A DNA stretch of 64,000 nucleotides from positions 83,976,706 through 84,040,705 of the forward strand of contig OZ024934.1 in NCBI GenBank assembly GCA_964017235.1, written 5' to 3'. The translations under genes and the position numbers were made by a program. Below the pieces are notes generated by a model. It did no database searches. It was given only the letters and a program-made list of their open reading frames with translations, and had not been told where the DNA came from. The stretch's first letter is position 1; every line of letters starts with the position of its first letter. This document shows, in pieces, positions 1 through 13,088 of this stretch. The DNA comes from Sabellastarte sp. h YS-2021 (lineage: Eukaryota > Annelida > Polychaeta > Sabellida > Sabellidae).

Positions 1-392
1 ATTTAAAAATCATTAAGATGCTCTAAAACTTGAAATATTGCAGCTAGGTTCATCAAACATGCACAAAATATATATGGCTAGGAAAGTTAGGCTGATAGTA
101 ATTTTGCCTAGTTTCGAAAACAAAATGGCCGTCTTATCACATGTTAAATGGGATTATCCTATTAAATGGGCCTTATATCTCCCTTATCATTGCTACTAGA
201 GGTTCCAAATGTAAAAACAAAAAGGAAGTAAAGGCCTGAGTCTCTTTTTCAAATTGCTGACTTTTACCTTTGACCCATTCTTCAATGTCAAGTGGGGTTA
301 TCTTACTACAAAGGCCTTATATCTCCTTTAGTTCTCGATTATTACTGATTCTAAGGCAGGAGATAATCGCTGTGGCAGTGGCCTTGTGTTCT
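1..392 (+). repeat. Family G repeat, 3' portion
   Basis: This stretch aligns by eye with 45620-45996 nearly base for base. Both carry the family's phrases about 'aaaatggccg', 'cttatatctccc' and 'acccattcttcaatgtcaag', and both end at the same point, after 'gcagtggccttgt'. The shared end suggests a true element terminus. The window opens inside the element, so its 5' part is missing here. It is non-coding; the short open frame across 270-548 runs from this repeat into the next element and has no protein-like composition. Confidence 0.75.
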
Positions 393-3160
393 ATATCAAA
401 CTGTCAGGGTTATTGGGGGAAATTAGAGGAGTTGAGACTGAGAGTCAAGATTGGGTTGAATTTGTGGAATGGTTGGAACAGTGTATTGAAGATGCAAAGA
501 AGAAGGCCATCTTGCTCTCACTTTGTTAACCAAAAACATACACTTTGATAGGAAATACTTTGGCATCCCTGAAACCAAAAGACAAGTCATTTGAAGACAT
601 ACTTAAATTGGTAAAAGATTTTAAATCTGGCCCCATCGATGATTGCATATTATTTTTAAATTTTGTCAAAGATATCACAGGGAATGAGACAGTGTGATAG
701 AATACATTTGTACATCAGGAGTTGGCAATAATCTTCTTTTTGGGCTTTTTAGACAATGCCCTTTGTGACAGAATAGTTAGTGGGCTGAGATCACAATGCA
801 TTAAAAGTTACATTGAAAATAGTACAGGGAACTGCAGTTGGTATGGAAATGGCAGGCTATCAGGTATCTAAAGTAAACCCATATACGATGAATAGTATGA
901 GATAAGACAAAAAGTAATTGCTGGAGATGGTGAAAAAGACATCTCCCACAAAAAAGTTTTTTCAAGGTCGTGGAATGTCACAACTGTCATAAATGATGAC
1001 ATATTTAAAGCATTATTTGCTGGAAGGAAAAATGAAACCTAACTCCAGCGAAAAACCAGAGAAATGATAAATTTAGTAAACAGTGACCAACTATTTAATT
1101 TGTGGGACAACAGCCAGAAAGACCAGTGTGTTTAGTTAGAAGAACAAAATGAAAAAAAGGAATTTGAATGGCCAGTGGTAGAGTGACATTCAAGAACAGG
1201 TCAGCAATTGTTGTGCTTTTTGAAATTGAAGGTAATCAAGATAGTCAAGATAAAAATTGACATAGGGACTGCATACTATTTTGCATGTACTTTGCAAAAG
1301 TGAATTTAGTAATGTGCATCTATCGATATTGAGATACTGACATCTTAGACATGACACTGATTGGGCACTGTATGTAAAATCTCAGGTAATGTACGATGGC
1401 CTTTATACACAACTACCCCTGACAGTAGGGCAAGGATATGGTCCTGCATTGTTTGGCAAGTTGCTCAAACCATGGCCAGTGCCATATGCTCTAAGGGGAA
1501 AACTATCTGACGAACTGCAATGGTTTGAAGCAGATGGAGTGATTTAAGTAAAGTTTTCTGCGGGGGAAACACCCACTGTTCCACTTATGACATCAAATAA
1601 TAAATAAGCATCATCTGTTCAATTTTACGGTGATGATAATCCACATTTAGTTGTTTCCCAGCATCCATTGCCAAGGGTACAGGATTTACTGACAGAAGTA
1701 AAACTGCATAAAGTTGCCTTTATGACATGCCTACCAAACTGTGCTGTAGGAGAAAATCTGGATTTGTTGCTATTGATACACATCTGGGAATATATCCCTA
1801 TACCAGATTGATTATCCTATCGGGTGATATCTGGTCCAGCAATATGCCAGGGATCTATGAAAAGGTTTTGGAAGGACTCAATGGAGTAGGAGGTATATTA
1901 ACTTAACTGATACTGATAACACTTACACCAAACATCACAAGACCCTAGAGGGAGGACTGGAAAGATTGACACAATACTAATATCAGCTAACTGTGAGCAA
2001 GTGCGAATTTATGAAAGAGAAAATAGAATACTTCAGGTTTATTGCTGACCAAAACAGAATGCACACATCACCGAGCAAAGTAAAAGCAATGATGCAGGCA
2101 CCTGAGCCTAAAGTGTGTTAGAGTTACAAAGTTTTCTTGATCGCATAACATACTATAGACTAATCTTCCCAAACCTGGCAAGCATATTATCGACCCTCAC
2201 AGATATGGTGAAGAAAGAGGTGACCTGGGATTGGAATGAGGGCTGTCAACAAGCTTTCATGGAGGTGAAGTAGACACTAGCTTCTCCCACTTTTCTCTTT
2301 TCACCTCTAGAAATCTTAACGGTGCCGAGACATTATTATAATATTGAAAGAGAAACTCTGACAATTATTTTTGGAATTCGTCATTTTTATCAACAGCTTT
2401 AGGGAAGAAGATTTACTTGCCCACAGACCATACACCCTTGACTTTGCTCTTGCCCCTTAAAAGAGGATACCAATATTAGTGCCTTCTACACTTCACAGGT
2501 GGTCTATCCAGCTATCAAAGCAAAATGCCAATGCAGATTTCTTGTTGAGGTTACCACTGGCTGAGGATGTACAACCGAATATTTCTAGGAATTTTTTTAA
2601 TGAAGGAAATTCACAAATGCAATACAATGCAAGTAACTTCAGTGCCTATCAAGACATCTCAGCTTAAGTTGGGCACACAGAAGAATAATGTTTGGTCCAA
2701 GGTTATGTATTGCACCATAAATGCCTGGCCTAAAGATTTTGATCCGGAATTACCCCCATCCTACAGAGTTAATCAGGAGTAGTCAATAGAAGAGGGCTGC
2801 ATTGTTCAAAGAGTCAGGGTGGTTATTCCAGAACGGTATCAAACATGGATTTTAACTGAATCAGAGGTGGGGCACCCTGGTATTGTCCAAGTAAAATCAC
2901 TGCCCTGTATGCACGTTTAGAAGGTACACCTGGATCAACTACTTTAACAAATGTTATTTGGTTGCAAGAGAATATCAATCCCACCAGCTGGAAGCTCAAA
3001 CATCACCAAACACATGACTTCGTCCCAGTATACCTTAGACAAATATTCATGAAAACTGTTCGAAAAAAAAACCATATACTATATCGTATCTGATACCCAT
3101 TCACAATGGGTTGAGGTAGTGAAAATGGAATCCACTACTTCTGAGAAGAAATAAGGCAAC
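393..3160 (+). pseudogene. Decayed Ty3/Gypsy-type LTR retrotransposon pol
   Basis: Frame-hopping translation recovers the order of a Ty3/Gypsy pol. The reverse transcriptase is at about 1520-2130, with PLPRVQDLL near 1664, KCEFMKEKIEYF near 2000 and SPSKVKA near 2070. The connection is at about 2110-2310, with YYRLIFPNLASI and VTWDWNEGCQQAF. RNase H is at about 2337-2470, with YNIERETLTIIFGIRHF. A linker follows near 2520 with QNANADFLLRLPL. The integrase zinc-finger/core part is at about 2810-3150, with VGHPGIVQVKS and HSQWVEVVKMESTT. The catalytic YxDD box expected near 1890-1910 cannot be read. Many stops and frameshifts show it is dead. The upstream 400-1500 is probably gag/protease but is too decayed to assign. 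I could not identify flanking LTRs. The element starts right after the family G terminus and ends before family E begins at 3268. Confidence 0.75.
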
Positions 3161-3267
3161 TTGGGAGTCATAAGCTCACACCGAAGCTGGGGTGCTAGGG
3201 CTTCCACATTTATTGATGTCATTCTTGTGTGATGTTGTAACTGTTTTTGTAGAGAGACATACATAAA

Positions 3268-4735
3268 ACTATAAGAATGTTTTTGCTGACAAAAACGAAG
3301 CGGCCCTGATGAAAAAGAAGTCACCCATAAAAGATGTCAACATATGCATCATAAGCAATAGAAACTGTGAACTTTATTGCATTGAGTATGTTACTTGTCC
3401 CTATTTTCATCTTTAATAAGTGTGCACAATTAAAATGAGGTCAGCTGAACAATACAATAGCTGGAGATTAAAAACTCCATAATTTCACTGCAAGATGGCC
3501 ATAACTTCATTCATATTTGGACTTTAAGGTGACCATAAAATAAGAATGTCCCTTTTCTCATCCTTTATAAGTGCATAAAGTTTAGCTCAGGTCAGTTGAA
3601 CAATAAGATAGCTGGAGGCTGAAACTTCCTTTTTCACTGTAAGGTGACCATAACTTCATTCACATTGCGACTTTAAGGTGACCATAATATGAGAATGTCC
3701 CTTCAATATCAATATATGTTAGATATGGAAAAAGAAAGGAGCCAGATGGCTTTATTCAAATGTTATAGCTTTAGGGAGGGTCAAAATTATATTAACAGTT
3801 TAAGTTCACCTTAAAATCAGGATAACCTTTTGGTTTGCCATCCTTTATAGGTGTGCAAAGTTTAACTGAGGTCAGTCGAACAATAAGATACTTGGAGGCT
3901 GAAAACCTCCTTATTTCACTTTAAGGTGGCTACAACTCCATTCACACTGAGAGTTTAAGGTGGCCATAAGTATTATTTTTATCTAGTTTAATACCAGTGA
4001 TAATTTCGATATAAAAAAATGGAAAAAGAAAGGAGCCAGAGGATTTTATTCCAATTTGATGACTTTAAGCAGGCCATATGTCCATTAACATTTTGAGTTT
4101 AAGGTCACCATAAAGTCAGGATATTCCTTTGGCAAATCTTAATATATGTGCCAAGTTTGGTTGAAAAAAGTGAAAAACTAAGTGAACTGGAGGGCTAAAA
4201 CCCCCTTTTTAAATATTAAAGTAACCTTAAGATTGCAGATACAGGGCTAAAACTTCGGCATGTGAAAGATTATCAAAAAGTAGCTGAATAAGTTATTCCA
4301 ACAAAACGCCGAAATCCTGACCATTTTCGAGATACAGACCAAGTACCCATTTTTAAAAAATTTACGAAAATAAAATGCCTCCCATTCAGGCATCTATAGT
4401 CCAATTGATGAGAAAATCCTTTCCGACCTTGGAAATTTGGTCTAGAATGTACCTGATAAATTTTATAGCACAGATGTGTGTGGTTTTTTCTGAAACGCAA
4501 TGACGAGGTGTTTTGGAGTTATGCTTTAGGTTACCTTAAGTAAAGCTTAAGGTCTGCACAAAGTATCCAAAAAAATTTTCCCACCCCTATAGTTTTAAAG
4601 AAAAATAAGAAGGAAAGAAAAATTTGAAAGGCTAAGAAGTTATTCAAGGGAGACCATAATCCTGCGGCGGCAGCGGTGATCAGTCAAACTTCGGTGAAAA
4701 CAAATAAGCGTCCATGATGGGCCGCTTAATTATAT
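3268..4735 (+). mobile_element. Family E hairpin-ended non-autonomous element, copy 1
   Basis: The left end near 3275-3315 has the family start: a gaatgtttttgct...aaacgaagc motif followed by ggccctgat. The right end near 4708-4732 is a hairpin, aagcg...ccgctt, whose outer arm repeats the left-end motif in inverse. Just inside the right end is a CGG-rich tract at about 4664-4676, and before that a conserved block also seen at 14155-14250 and 21842-21950 (aaaattttcccac, ttcaagggagaccata). The interior (about 3340-4240) is a degenerate tandem repeat of roughly 150 bp built on 'aaggtgaccataacttcatt'. It has no coding capacity. The layout (5' inverse motif, internal repeat, 3' hairpin) resembles Helentron-associated (HINE/pearl-like) elements; that assignment is inference. 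Confidence 0.6.
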
Positions 4736-7700
4736 TCATCTGACCACATTAGATGATGATGATGTGGTTACTACACATATTTGCTAATAATGTCATTGCT
4801 TTGTAATTTAACAGGATTTCTTGTATTTCGTCATATGGTCACACTCTGAGACTATTGCTTTTTACTCCATGGATTTACAGATGGATTTTACTGTTCCAAA
4901 ATGCTACTAAAATGGAAGGTCCACACTGGTACTCTCCATTATCATTTGGTCATGAAATAATATTTTAAAACCTAAAAAATCTTTCATCGGAGATATGATG
5001 TACAGTGCCTATATTCTCCAAAAAATACAGTTTATGGGGGTGTTCCACTTAGACCTGACTTGTTCGCTTCCCATCAAGACAGGAAATCTTTAAGTCTGAT
5101 TGCAGAGTCAGTTTTATCACAGCAGGACAACCTGGGAACACCGCAGTGGAACTTGTGCCTATAAAATGTGAGTTGGTGCCCAGAGTGCATTATTTCGATT
5201 TTCAACACTGACAGATTACAACTGGTAGTGTTAAGATAGGCTGTTGTTTTCTTGTAAAATTAATAAAGTTAGGATTTAGTGAAGAGATAGGAGTTTTGCT
5301 TAGTAGCTGATAGGCTTTTGGTTTTAAGCAAACACTGCCCTGATTTGATGAATCCTAAAAAGTCAGGAAAGAATGTGAGGGAAAATAGAAATCCCCACAG
5401 ATACACAGAGTTTGAGTTGAGAGATACAGCTTCTGACATCCAGAGGAGGGGGGAGGAGAGAGAACAGGACAGGGAGGGGGCAGAGAAACAACATTGAGAG
5501 GAGGGGGAGGAAGGCAGAAAGCAGAAACTCCACAGGAGGAGACTTCACAGACGAAGGAGGCAGTGGCCAAAACAGACTAAGAACTAGGAGGAGTGAAAGT
5601 GAAATGAACACAGAGGGTGGGGGACAGGCGAGCCAACATCTACTGGGTACCCAAGGGCTTATGACAAACACTTAACAGACTCAGATGAAGAGGCTAGACT
5701 TTGTCAAGGATCATGAACAGCTTTACAACAAAACCAACAAGCAATATAAGGACAATACCAGGAGGCACTGCCTGTAGGAAAGATATGCAAGCAGTCACAA
5801 CCTCTCAGTGAAAGTGTGCAGGCCCCCACAGAAATGACAGAGAGGCAGAACTGGATTTAGATTCAGCTTAAAGCATCTGTTTTCTTCTCTATGGTTGATC
5901 CATGGCATGACCCAGGGTTTTTTGGCTTCCTTTTTTCACCTGGGTGATAATGGGGGTGTGATGAAGGTGCTGGCTGAATGGCAGGTGCTGGTCCTGGGTT
6001 CAGATGTCCCTTTTTGTCTGCAAATCAGAATGAAAATCATAATATTCAACTCAATAAAAGCAACAGGGCCCTAAGCTTCTGTAGCAAGTCTCTGTAATGT
6101 GTAGCTGGCATTTTTGCAGTGATAAATGATGAGTAACAGCAGCAACAGGGGATTAATATAGTGTTGTTTTGATCCCAACTCGCAATCCCGGCTCCAGAAA
6201 TTAATCAGTTCAGTCAGGGTGGATTGGGACACTGCTCTAGTCTTGTGGGTTTGTCACTACAGCTTGTTGTTACCCGATACGACTTGTTAGTTAGGGCCTT
6301 ATGGCTTGTCCTGATAGTTTCCCGTCTGGTCATGTAGAAAAACATTGGGGTCGAATTCTGGATCCAGACATGCCAGGATGTACTATGTGCTGTGGGCGGA
6401 TGAAACCAAAACATATATTTCACGTTTTTTCTGGATTTTTGTCCCGGATCCTTGACTCAGCTAATCGACCCTAGAGTCCTTAAGGGTCAGTTAGGGTTGG
6501 TTCCAGTCAAAAACCACAATAAAATAGAGCAGGTCAATTAATTTGAAAGAAAGTTTAGATCAAAATGTAACCCCTTTAATGAAACAAAGAACACCACTGC
6601 CACAGAGTTTATCTTCCGCAAAATGGAGGTAATCTGACGATGAAACAGGGTTCAAAGCCCACAGAGCAATAATAAATGTGATAGATTGTTTTCACATTTT
6701 GAAGCTGTAGAACCAATAATAAGGGAGATATGAGGTTATTTCATATGACATAGAAGTGGATGGCTCAACATGGAAGCAACAAGCTGAGTTGAATTTTTCG
6801 GGATATCACGTTCAATGGAGATGTCAATGAAAATCCAGACATATCAGACCTTCAATTGCAAGTTATGAACAGAAGAGAAAAGAAGTGGTTGACGAACATC
6901 CTGCAAGCCGGTTAGAGAAGATCCCACTGGTAGCCATGTCTGATTTTAATGATGTCGATGGGGAATCTTCTGATTAGCCATCATTCATCCTGAATATCAT
7001 TGAAGCCGAAGTGACTGAAGAAGTATAATATGTAATCATCTGGTAGTTAGTTATTAAAACTGGCAGAACAACCCAGTATTAAATACATAAAGGGTGAAGT
7101 TCTGAGTCGATTTTTGCATTTTCCTTATTTTTACTTTAAATATACAGTATGATGACTTAACACAACGTTGACACTTTCTCACAGATATTGTTTTAAGCCC
7201 AGTTCTTTTTGTAGAGATTATTACAGACTTTGTTACACTGATAGTAAAAATAGTAATTAATTTGAAGTTTTTTTATGAAAACAATATATGTTTTCATGTT
7301 TGAAGGAGGGGTGTGTGTGTTAAGGTCCACTATTCTTGACAACTGTGCAAGACTGTCAGACATAACCAGGCTGTAAATGTTAATAGTAATGATATCTCTT
7401 AGCTGTTGCTAACAAACGAAGAGAATCCAGTGATATGTATCTTGAAAAATACTCAAGAGAGTGGACCTCCTCTGTATATTTTAAATAGCTAACCATTTCA
7501 CTATTAAGGCAATGTTATTCAAACCTATGGTGAGGAAAATTCCATGTGGTAAGGTAAAAGTCAGATGCAGGCACCGAAGATACTCTTCAACTGATTGACC
7601 TCTTCATAATGTACATATGTAAAATTAGGCATACCAGGATATTTATATAAAATCATACTGACTGAATATATTCCTGCATCTAACAGCCATCAAACAGTGT

Positions 7701-7923
7701 CAGCATGTGGTACAGCATCATAGAATTCTCACTGTATACTTAGTTGTAAGCTTTTTTGCTCTGCCATATATTTGTCATGTAAAATCGATGTACAGTTTGT
7801 ACACCCAGCTTGCTAGAATAACCTTGTTTGGGGTCACGGTCCCTCATAACCTTTGATGTGAAGGACATCTTTCTTACAGTTAAAGTAATATACTTTCACT
7901 TAAACATAGTTTAGTCAATGACA
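4736..7923. other. Unassigned sequence, no supported gene
   Basis: I see no convincing gene here. Notable content is a purine-rich tract at about 5430-5560 (GGAGG-type runs), which produces proline-rich open frames on the minus strand that I do not trust. Between about 5340 and 5700 a plus-strand frame starting MNPKKSGKN and later reading TDSDEEARLCQ has a gag-like feel. With the preceding block at 5040-5300 it could be the start of another decayed LTR element, but no second LTR was found. From 6600 to 7050 there are short plus-strand coding-like fragments of unknown origin. The remainder is AT-rich. Confidence 0.5.
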
Positions 7924-7990
7924 AGGTTGGCATTTAGTTGACTCGCAGCTTTGTGATGGTGGCTTCAAATCCAGCTCATGTGAGATACAC
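7924..7990 (+). repeat. tRNA-like SINE head
   Basis: The segment has an A-box-like string (ttggcatttagttgactcg) and a B-box-like string (gcttcaaatccagc) at tRNA spacing. It cannot be folded into a clean tRNA by eye. The following 100 bp may be the SINE body. Low-confidence call based on the two internal promoter boxes only. Confidence 0.35.
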
Positions 7991-8297
7991 AGGCCAGTAC
8001 CAATGACCTTGGCTTGGAAAGGGATACAAAGCCGTAACCTATGATCATGCATCCTATTTTAACTAGATTGGGCCAACTCGGCGCCAACATATCCCCAGAC
8101 AGGTCATCACTCACGCCACAGGTTTTGATCGGGAATTTTTTAAAACATAATTACCCATTATTATATGAACTTCAGCACATCAATCTACTCTGTTTATATC
8201 TTCCCAAGGAAGATGGTGTATCCCCAGACGCCGAATACATAACTCAAATTATATTTTCAATCTTCCTGCAATGATAACTCTAAACCTATTTTCAAAG

Positions 8298-8526
8298 TAT
8301 TTAAATGATTGATGATTGAATGTCCATTCTAAAATAATAATCCCAAAAGAGCATATCTGTTTCTATATTTGTTGACAAATAAAATATTATTTTTAACTCA
8401 ACTCATCATACTTTTCAATCTTCCTTCAAAGTATTTAAATGATTGATGATTCAATGTCCATTCTAAAATTCATAATCCCAAAAGCGCATATCTGTTTCTA
8501 TATTTGTTCACAAATAAAATATTATT
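8298..8526. repeat. Two-copy tandem duplication (129-bp period)
   Basis: Two copies of about 97 bp start near 8299 and 8428, each containing 'aaagtatttaaatgattgat', 'atctgtttctatatttgtt' and 'acaaataaaatattattt'. The copies differ at a handful of positions. They are followed at 8526-8570 by an AT-only tract. No coding function is evident. Confidence 0.85.
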
Positions 8527-9099
8527 TAAAAAAAAATTATTTATATTATTATTTTATTATAATATTTTTAGAATTTGCAAATTGTTTTCAGTTATTCATT
8601 TCCTCTATACCTATATATGTGGTCCATATATATGCAACCTAAATATGTGACGCAATCTCAGTTCTGACTCCCCTTTGTGTTATATGTAATGAAGCCCACC
8701 ACCTCCCACCCCCACCCCTTCTCCACACCTCTCTCACTATTACACAAGATCTGCAACCCCATTGAGTTCTTTGTTTCTCATCTGATATCATTAAATACCT
8801 TTGTTTATTTAGTGTCACTCAATATAGCTGGAGGTCCCAGAGGTGGGTGGGGGGAATCCAGGTGGGGGATGTGGGTTGGGACTACAAAGAGATGGAGTGC
8901 TACAGCATAAATGGTAAACAAACAATCTATATAAAAGGGGTACTCAAATACAAAAAGAATTGAGAATTTTAAGTATGTGATTATCAACTGAAATGAGTTC
9001 ATAACTGTAGGAGCTGTGTCAAAATTAACTGAGGCAAGTTGAATAAAACTGGGCTAGTTGAGGGTTAAAAATCCCCTAGTTTTACTACATAAGGATATA
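8527..9099. other. Unassigned AT-rich sequence
   Basis: AT-rich DNA with a CCACC-rich patch at 8695-8730 and a GGTGGG-rich patch at 8836-8880. These are roughly inverse in composition. I see no gene, SINE or transposon terminus. Confidence 0.4.
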
Positions 9100-11000
9100 A
9101 TTTCATTAATATTGGGACTTAAAGCTCACTTAAAGTGTCCATTTTGTCTACTTGAATATGTTTAACCAGTTTCATTTTAAAAAGTTAAAAACTCAGCAAG
9201 CAGAGGTATAACACACAAAAATAAGTTCTTAAAAGACTAAGATAGCCATAACATTATTAATATTCAAAATTTAAATAGACAGGCATTTCCTTTTAAAAAT
9301 TCAAAGATTTCAGCTCTATAACCCACATAGTTTGACAGTTACTGGGCTTTAAAGTGGCATAATGTCCATAAATTGGGTTTCTGTGGGCATTTTACAATTG
9401 TTAAAGAGACCTTAGCAATTAAACTACAGATCTGAAACTTTTTGGGGGACATACATAACAAACAAAAATTATATATAATACAGTTTAAGACTTGTCACAC
9501 TAAGCATTTCCAAATAACAGGGCAAAATACGGAAAAAATGTCAAAAAAGGCACTTGGGCGAGTGTCTATGGCCCTCATACACAGGTTAAATGTCTACTAA
9601 AAACCTTGATTTTCGGCATATGTAAAAAGGACATAATAATGCATTCCCAGATGGGATTTCAGCTCCATCAATGACATAGTTTAACACTCACAGGGCTTAA
9701 AGGTGGTAAAAAGTCCAAATATTGGGTCTCTGGGGGCCTTTTAGAGATCTCGATGTGCCTTTCAAATTAAAGCTTCAGACTTAAAATTTGTTACATACTA
9801 AGATTACACATAGAATATGTATCCAATAAAGTTTGAAACTTCTCAGACTTACCATTTCCAAGTTACAGAGCAAAATATGTGAAAAATGTCTTAAAAGGGT
9901 CACTCAGGTGGGTGTTTAAGGTCCTCATACACAGGTTAAATGTCTACTTGAAGCCTTGATTTTTGGCACATGTAAAAAGAACAAAATAATGTATTCCCAG
10001 ATGAGATTTCAGCTCTATCAGTCACATAGTTTAACAGTCACAGGCCTTAAAATTGGCAAAAAGTCCAAATACTGGGTCTTTATGGGGCCTTCTAGAGACC
10101 TAAATGTGGCCTTCAAATTAAAGCTTCAGACTTAAATTTGTCATATAATAAGATTACACATAGAATATGCATCTAATACAGTTTGAAACTTCTTAGACTT
10201 ACCATTTCTAAGTTACAGGGAAAAATATGTGAAAAATGTCTAAAAATGGTCACTTGGGTGGGGATTTATGGTCCTCATACACAGGTTAAATGTCTTCTTA
10301 AAGCCTTAATTTTTGGCACATATAAAAATAACATACTAATATCTTCCCCGATAGGATTTGAGCTCTATCAGTCACATAGTTTGACAGTCACAGGGCTTAA
10401 AAGTAGCAAAAAGTCCAAATATTGGGTCTTTGGGAGCCTTTTAGAGACCTCAATTTGGCCTTCAAAATTAAAGCTTCAGACTTAAAATCTGTTACATACT
10501 AAGATTACACACAGAATATATATCTAATACAGTTTGAAACTTCTCAGACTTACCATTTCCAAGTTACAGGGAAAAAGATGTGAAAAATGTCTTATAAGGG
10601 TCACTCGGGTGGGTGTTTATGGTCCTGATACACAGGTTAACTGTCTATTAAAGGCCTAAATGTTGGGGCACATATAAGAAAACACATAGATATATTCCCA
10701 GATGATATTTAACTTAGATGAGAGACATAGTTTGAAAGCTACAGTGCTTGAAAGTGGCAAAAAGTGCATAAATTGGGTCTCTGTGGGCACTTTTGAGATC
10801 TTAAGTCGACCCCTTTGGGTAAACCTACAGCCCTAAAATTTTCTACAGACAAGGATTACATATCAAAGTTATACCTAGCGCAGTTTGAGACTCATCAGAA
10901 TTACCACTTCCAAATTATAGGGCAAAATATGTGAAAAGTATAGCAAAAAATCCCTAAGTGGGGGTATTTATGGGCCTCAAACACAATTTTCTCCTCAACT
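9100..11000 (+). repeat. Family F internal tandem array, about 350-bp unit
   Basis: Successive units can be anchored on 'agattacaca', at about 9801, 10151 and 10502, with a degenerate one near 10852. This gives a 350-bp period and about five units. Each unit contains 'atacacaggttaaatgtct', 'ttttggcacatgta', 'agtccaaatattgggtct' and 'acttaccatttccaagtt'. The array is the core of the family F element whose end is at 11341. Open frames inside it are not conserved between units and are not genes. Confidence 0.85.
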
Positions 11001-11341
11001 TAAAGTCGTGATTTTCGGCACATGTACTAAGAACATATTAATGTGTTGTCAGGTAAAATTTCAGCCAGCCGAGCATCATAGTTTGTGACCTACAGGGCTC
11101 TAAGTGGCCAAAAGTCCAATTTCTGACCTTAAGGTGGCCATAAGTTCTTTTTTACTTGGAGTTTAAGGTCACCTTAAAATAGGGATCTTCCTTTGGGCAC
11201 CCTTAACATGTGTACCAAGTTTGAAAAAAAAATATTAATTTGTTTTTGAGTTATCGCGTCCACAAGGAAATTTCTACGGCGGCGGCGGCGTGACGGACCT
11301 GAATCCAATATATCCCCGACTTTCGTCTGGGGATATAATAA
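11001..11341 (+). mobile_element. Family F element, 3' end with terminal hairpin
   Basis: After the array comes a block with 'ttaaggtggccataag' shared with family E, then a CGG run at about 11278-11291. The terminal hairpin is at 11312-11338: the left arm reads tatccccgac and the right arm gtctggggata, around a TTTC loop. Candidate inverse matches to the right arm occur upstream at 8086-8096 and 8220-8230 (tatccccagac), either of which could mark the 5' end. The layout matches families A, D and E. Non-autonomous; no protein. Confidence 0.6.
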
Positions 11342-11424
11342 TGGTAGCTTCAGACTGGGGCTGACATTGTTTATTTTGAATGGGCTCCATCTTTTTTATG
11401 CATTATGATCAACAAAATATTTCA

Positions 11425-11540
11425 ACAATAGCTTTGGAATGGGACAAGTTGCCAGACGAAATTCAATATGTCACCTCTCTTGCAACCTTCAGATCAAAAT
11501 TAAAATCCTACCTGTTGTCCAAAGCTTATTCACCTTCATT
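11425..11540 (+). pseudogene. L2/CR1-type LINE pol, extreme C-terminal remnant
   Basis: The plus-strand frame reads LEWDKLPDEIQYVTSLATF followed by RSKLKSYLLSKAYS. This is the familiar C-terminal 'WNxLPdxIrxasSLxxFKskLKtyLf' ending of L2/CR1-like retrotransposon polymerases. Only this tail is visible, starting about 90 bp after the family F terminus, so it is a heavily 5'-truncated copy. Function is lost. Confidence 0.7.
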
Positions 11541-11639
11541 TCTGTTCCTTCCTGTCGCCTCTCTGGTTGCTGATCTCTTCCATGTTCTTAGATGCCTGAA
11601 TTTTTTAAGATCAGCAGTTTTCAGAGATTAATCCCTACA

Positions 11640-12767
11640 AAAGTGATAGTTGAATTAGAATCATTGAAATATATGTCCACACATGGATCATCTCTGGTTG
11701 GTAACACCAAGTGGGGCAGAAAAGTGGATCATGTGTCTCCATAATCCCTACGGTTCAGTGGTGATGTCACAATTGGAATAGACCATCCTAGTTCAAACAT
11801 AACAAGGTATCCATAATGTATAAGTACAGATACTATGGTGGTAACAGATCCTAACATGATGATAGGTGCCCAGAAAGGTGTAACAGCACATAAAGGTTCT
11901 TCCAAACCTTAGGATGATTCACAAAATGAAGTCAAGCAGTTATTTTTTCAATTTATTTTTTTTCTCTTTCATGCAAAAAATATACAAAAGGTTTGTAAAC
12001 AAGAGAAACTATTAGATCAACATCCACAAATAAATACAACAAATGAAATACATATTGTTACATGTGTCTGGTAACATGATTCTTTATTGCAGAAAACCAG
12101 AGAAGGTATGAGGTCCTACATTGGTGCATTATGATTCTCTGAGAATGTTTCCCTGCCGTGAGTGCAGTAAAATCAAGACTGTTTTACATTGTATTTATTT
12201 ACTGTCACAGTCAAAGCCACAGTGTAAAGACTTGTATTCAATTTATTTGGGGTTTACTTTAGATTGCTGATCATCGGTAAGCAACTACTTGTACCAACTT
12301 TGTCACATGAGGCCCTGGGTTTGAACCGCCGACCTCAGAGGTGGGAGGGAAGTGTGTTACCAAGATGGCCCCTTTATAGAGACTTGTAAGCAAGTCTCAT
12401 AAAATAGTGTACATCACATTCAAATCAATAAACAAGGGAGGTAAGTTCATTTAAAGCTAAGAACTGTCTCCAATTATCAATACAATAAGTTTAAGTAATT
12501 CACAAATTGTATGAAGTCTCAGCCAAAACTCACTTAAGTTAATCTTAAATCTGAGATTTTTTCTGAAAACTGATATATTTATCAAGCTGAGACATGTAAA
12601 TTGAATGACATTCTACATGTCAGTTCAAGACAGGGAGAGAAAAGCTCTGCCAGCCACTTCTCTTTTAAAAGTAACTCAGTGGATGTATAACACGCCATGT
12701 AACTCTTCATGGCAGGAATAACACTTCACAAGTCCAGCACTGGATAGTCTGGTTAATATTACTGCCA
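11640..12767. other. Unassigned sequence with one SINE head
   Basis: No gene is supported. An inverted tRNA-like SINE head lies at 12300-12375 and is listed separately. The rest is AT-rich with no recognisable transposon ends. Confidence 0.4.
12300..12375 (-). repeat. tRNA-derived SINE head (minus)
   Basis: On the minus strand the sequence reads tggccatcttggtaacac (A-box-like) and, about 35 bp later, ggcggttcaaaccc (B-box). Their spacing and composition fit a tRNA-derived SINE head. The tRNA cloverleaf is degenerate, so it is not a functional tRNA gene. Confidence 0.55.
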
Positions 12768-13087
12768 CTGTGGCCTAGCGGGTAACACACTTGTCTAGGA
12801 ACTCAGAGGACGTGGGTTCAATCCCAGGTACAGGCAGATATATAGTGGCTCGGATGACCACTTAAAATGGCGGTCCTCTGTCATTGGGTCCTATCCCCAG
12901 TGGCAGGTTAAAGAACCTCAAGGACGTTGATAAATGGTCATCCTTGAGCCTCTATCTTCCAGTTAGGGGAATGTCAGTTACTTGTGAGTTGGGGCTGTAC
13001 CTGTACAGTCGGATTGGTTAAATAGCGCTTTGATTCCTGTAGTACATGGAGATATTGCGCCGAGTATAAATACATAATAACAATAAC
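12768..13087 (+). repeat. Full-length tRNA-derived SINE
   Basis: The head has an A box (gtggcctagcgggtaa) and a B box (gtgggttcaatcccagg). A central region includes 'aagaacctcaaggacgttga'. The tail has the GCGC-type 3' module (aaatagcgctttgat, then tattgcgccgagtataaat) and ends in an 'ataacaataacaa' run. This three-part structure (tRNA head, body, LINE-like tail with simple repeat) is typical of molluscan SINEs. A family E element begins immediately after it. Confidence 0.8.
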
Positions 13088-13088
13088 A

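Noticed and set aside
5355-5671. Proline/leucine-rich minus-strand frames
   Set aside because: They are the complement of a GGAGG-rich tract; low complexity and no domain.
12768-12840. Possible functional tRNA gene
   Set aside because: The tRNA-like part is followed by a SINE body and tail, and the stems are imperfect.
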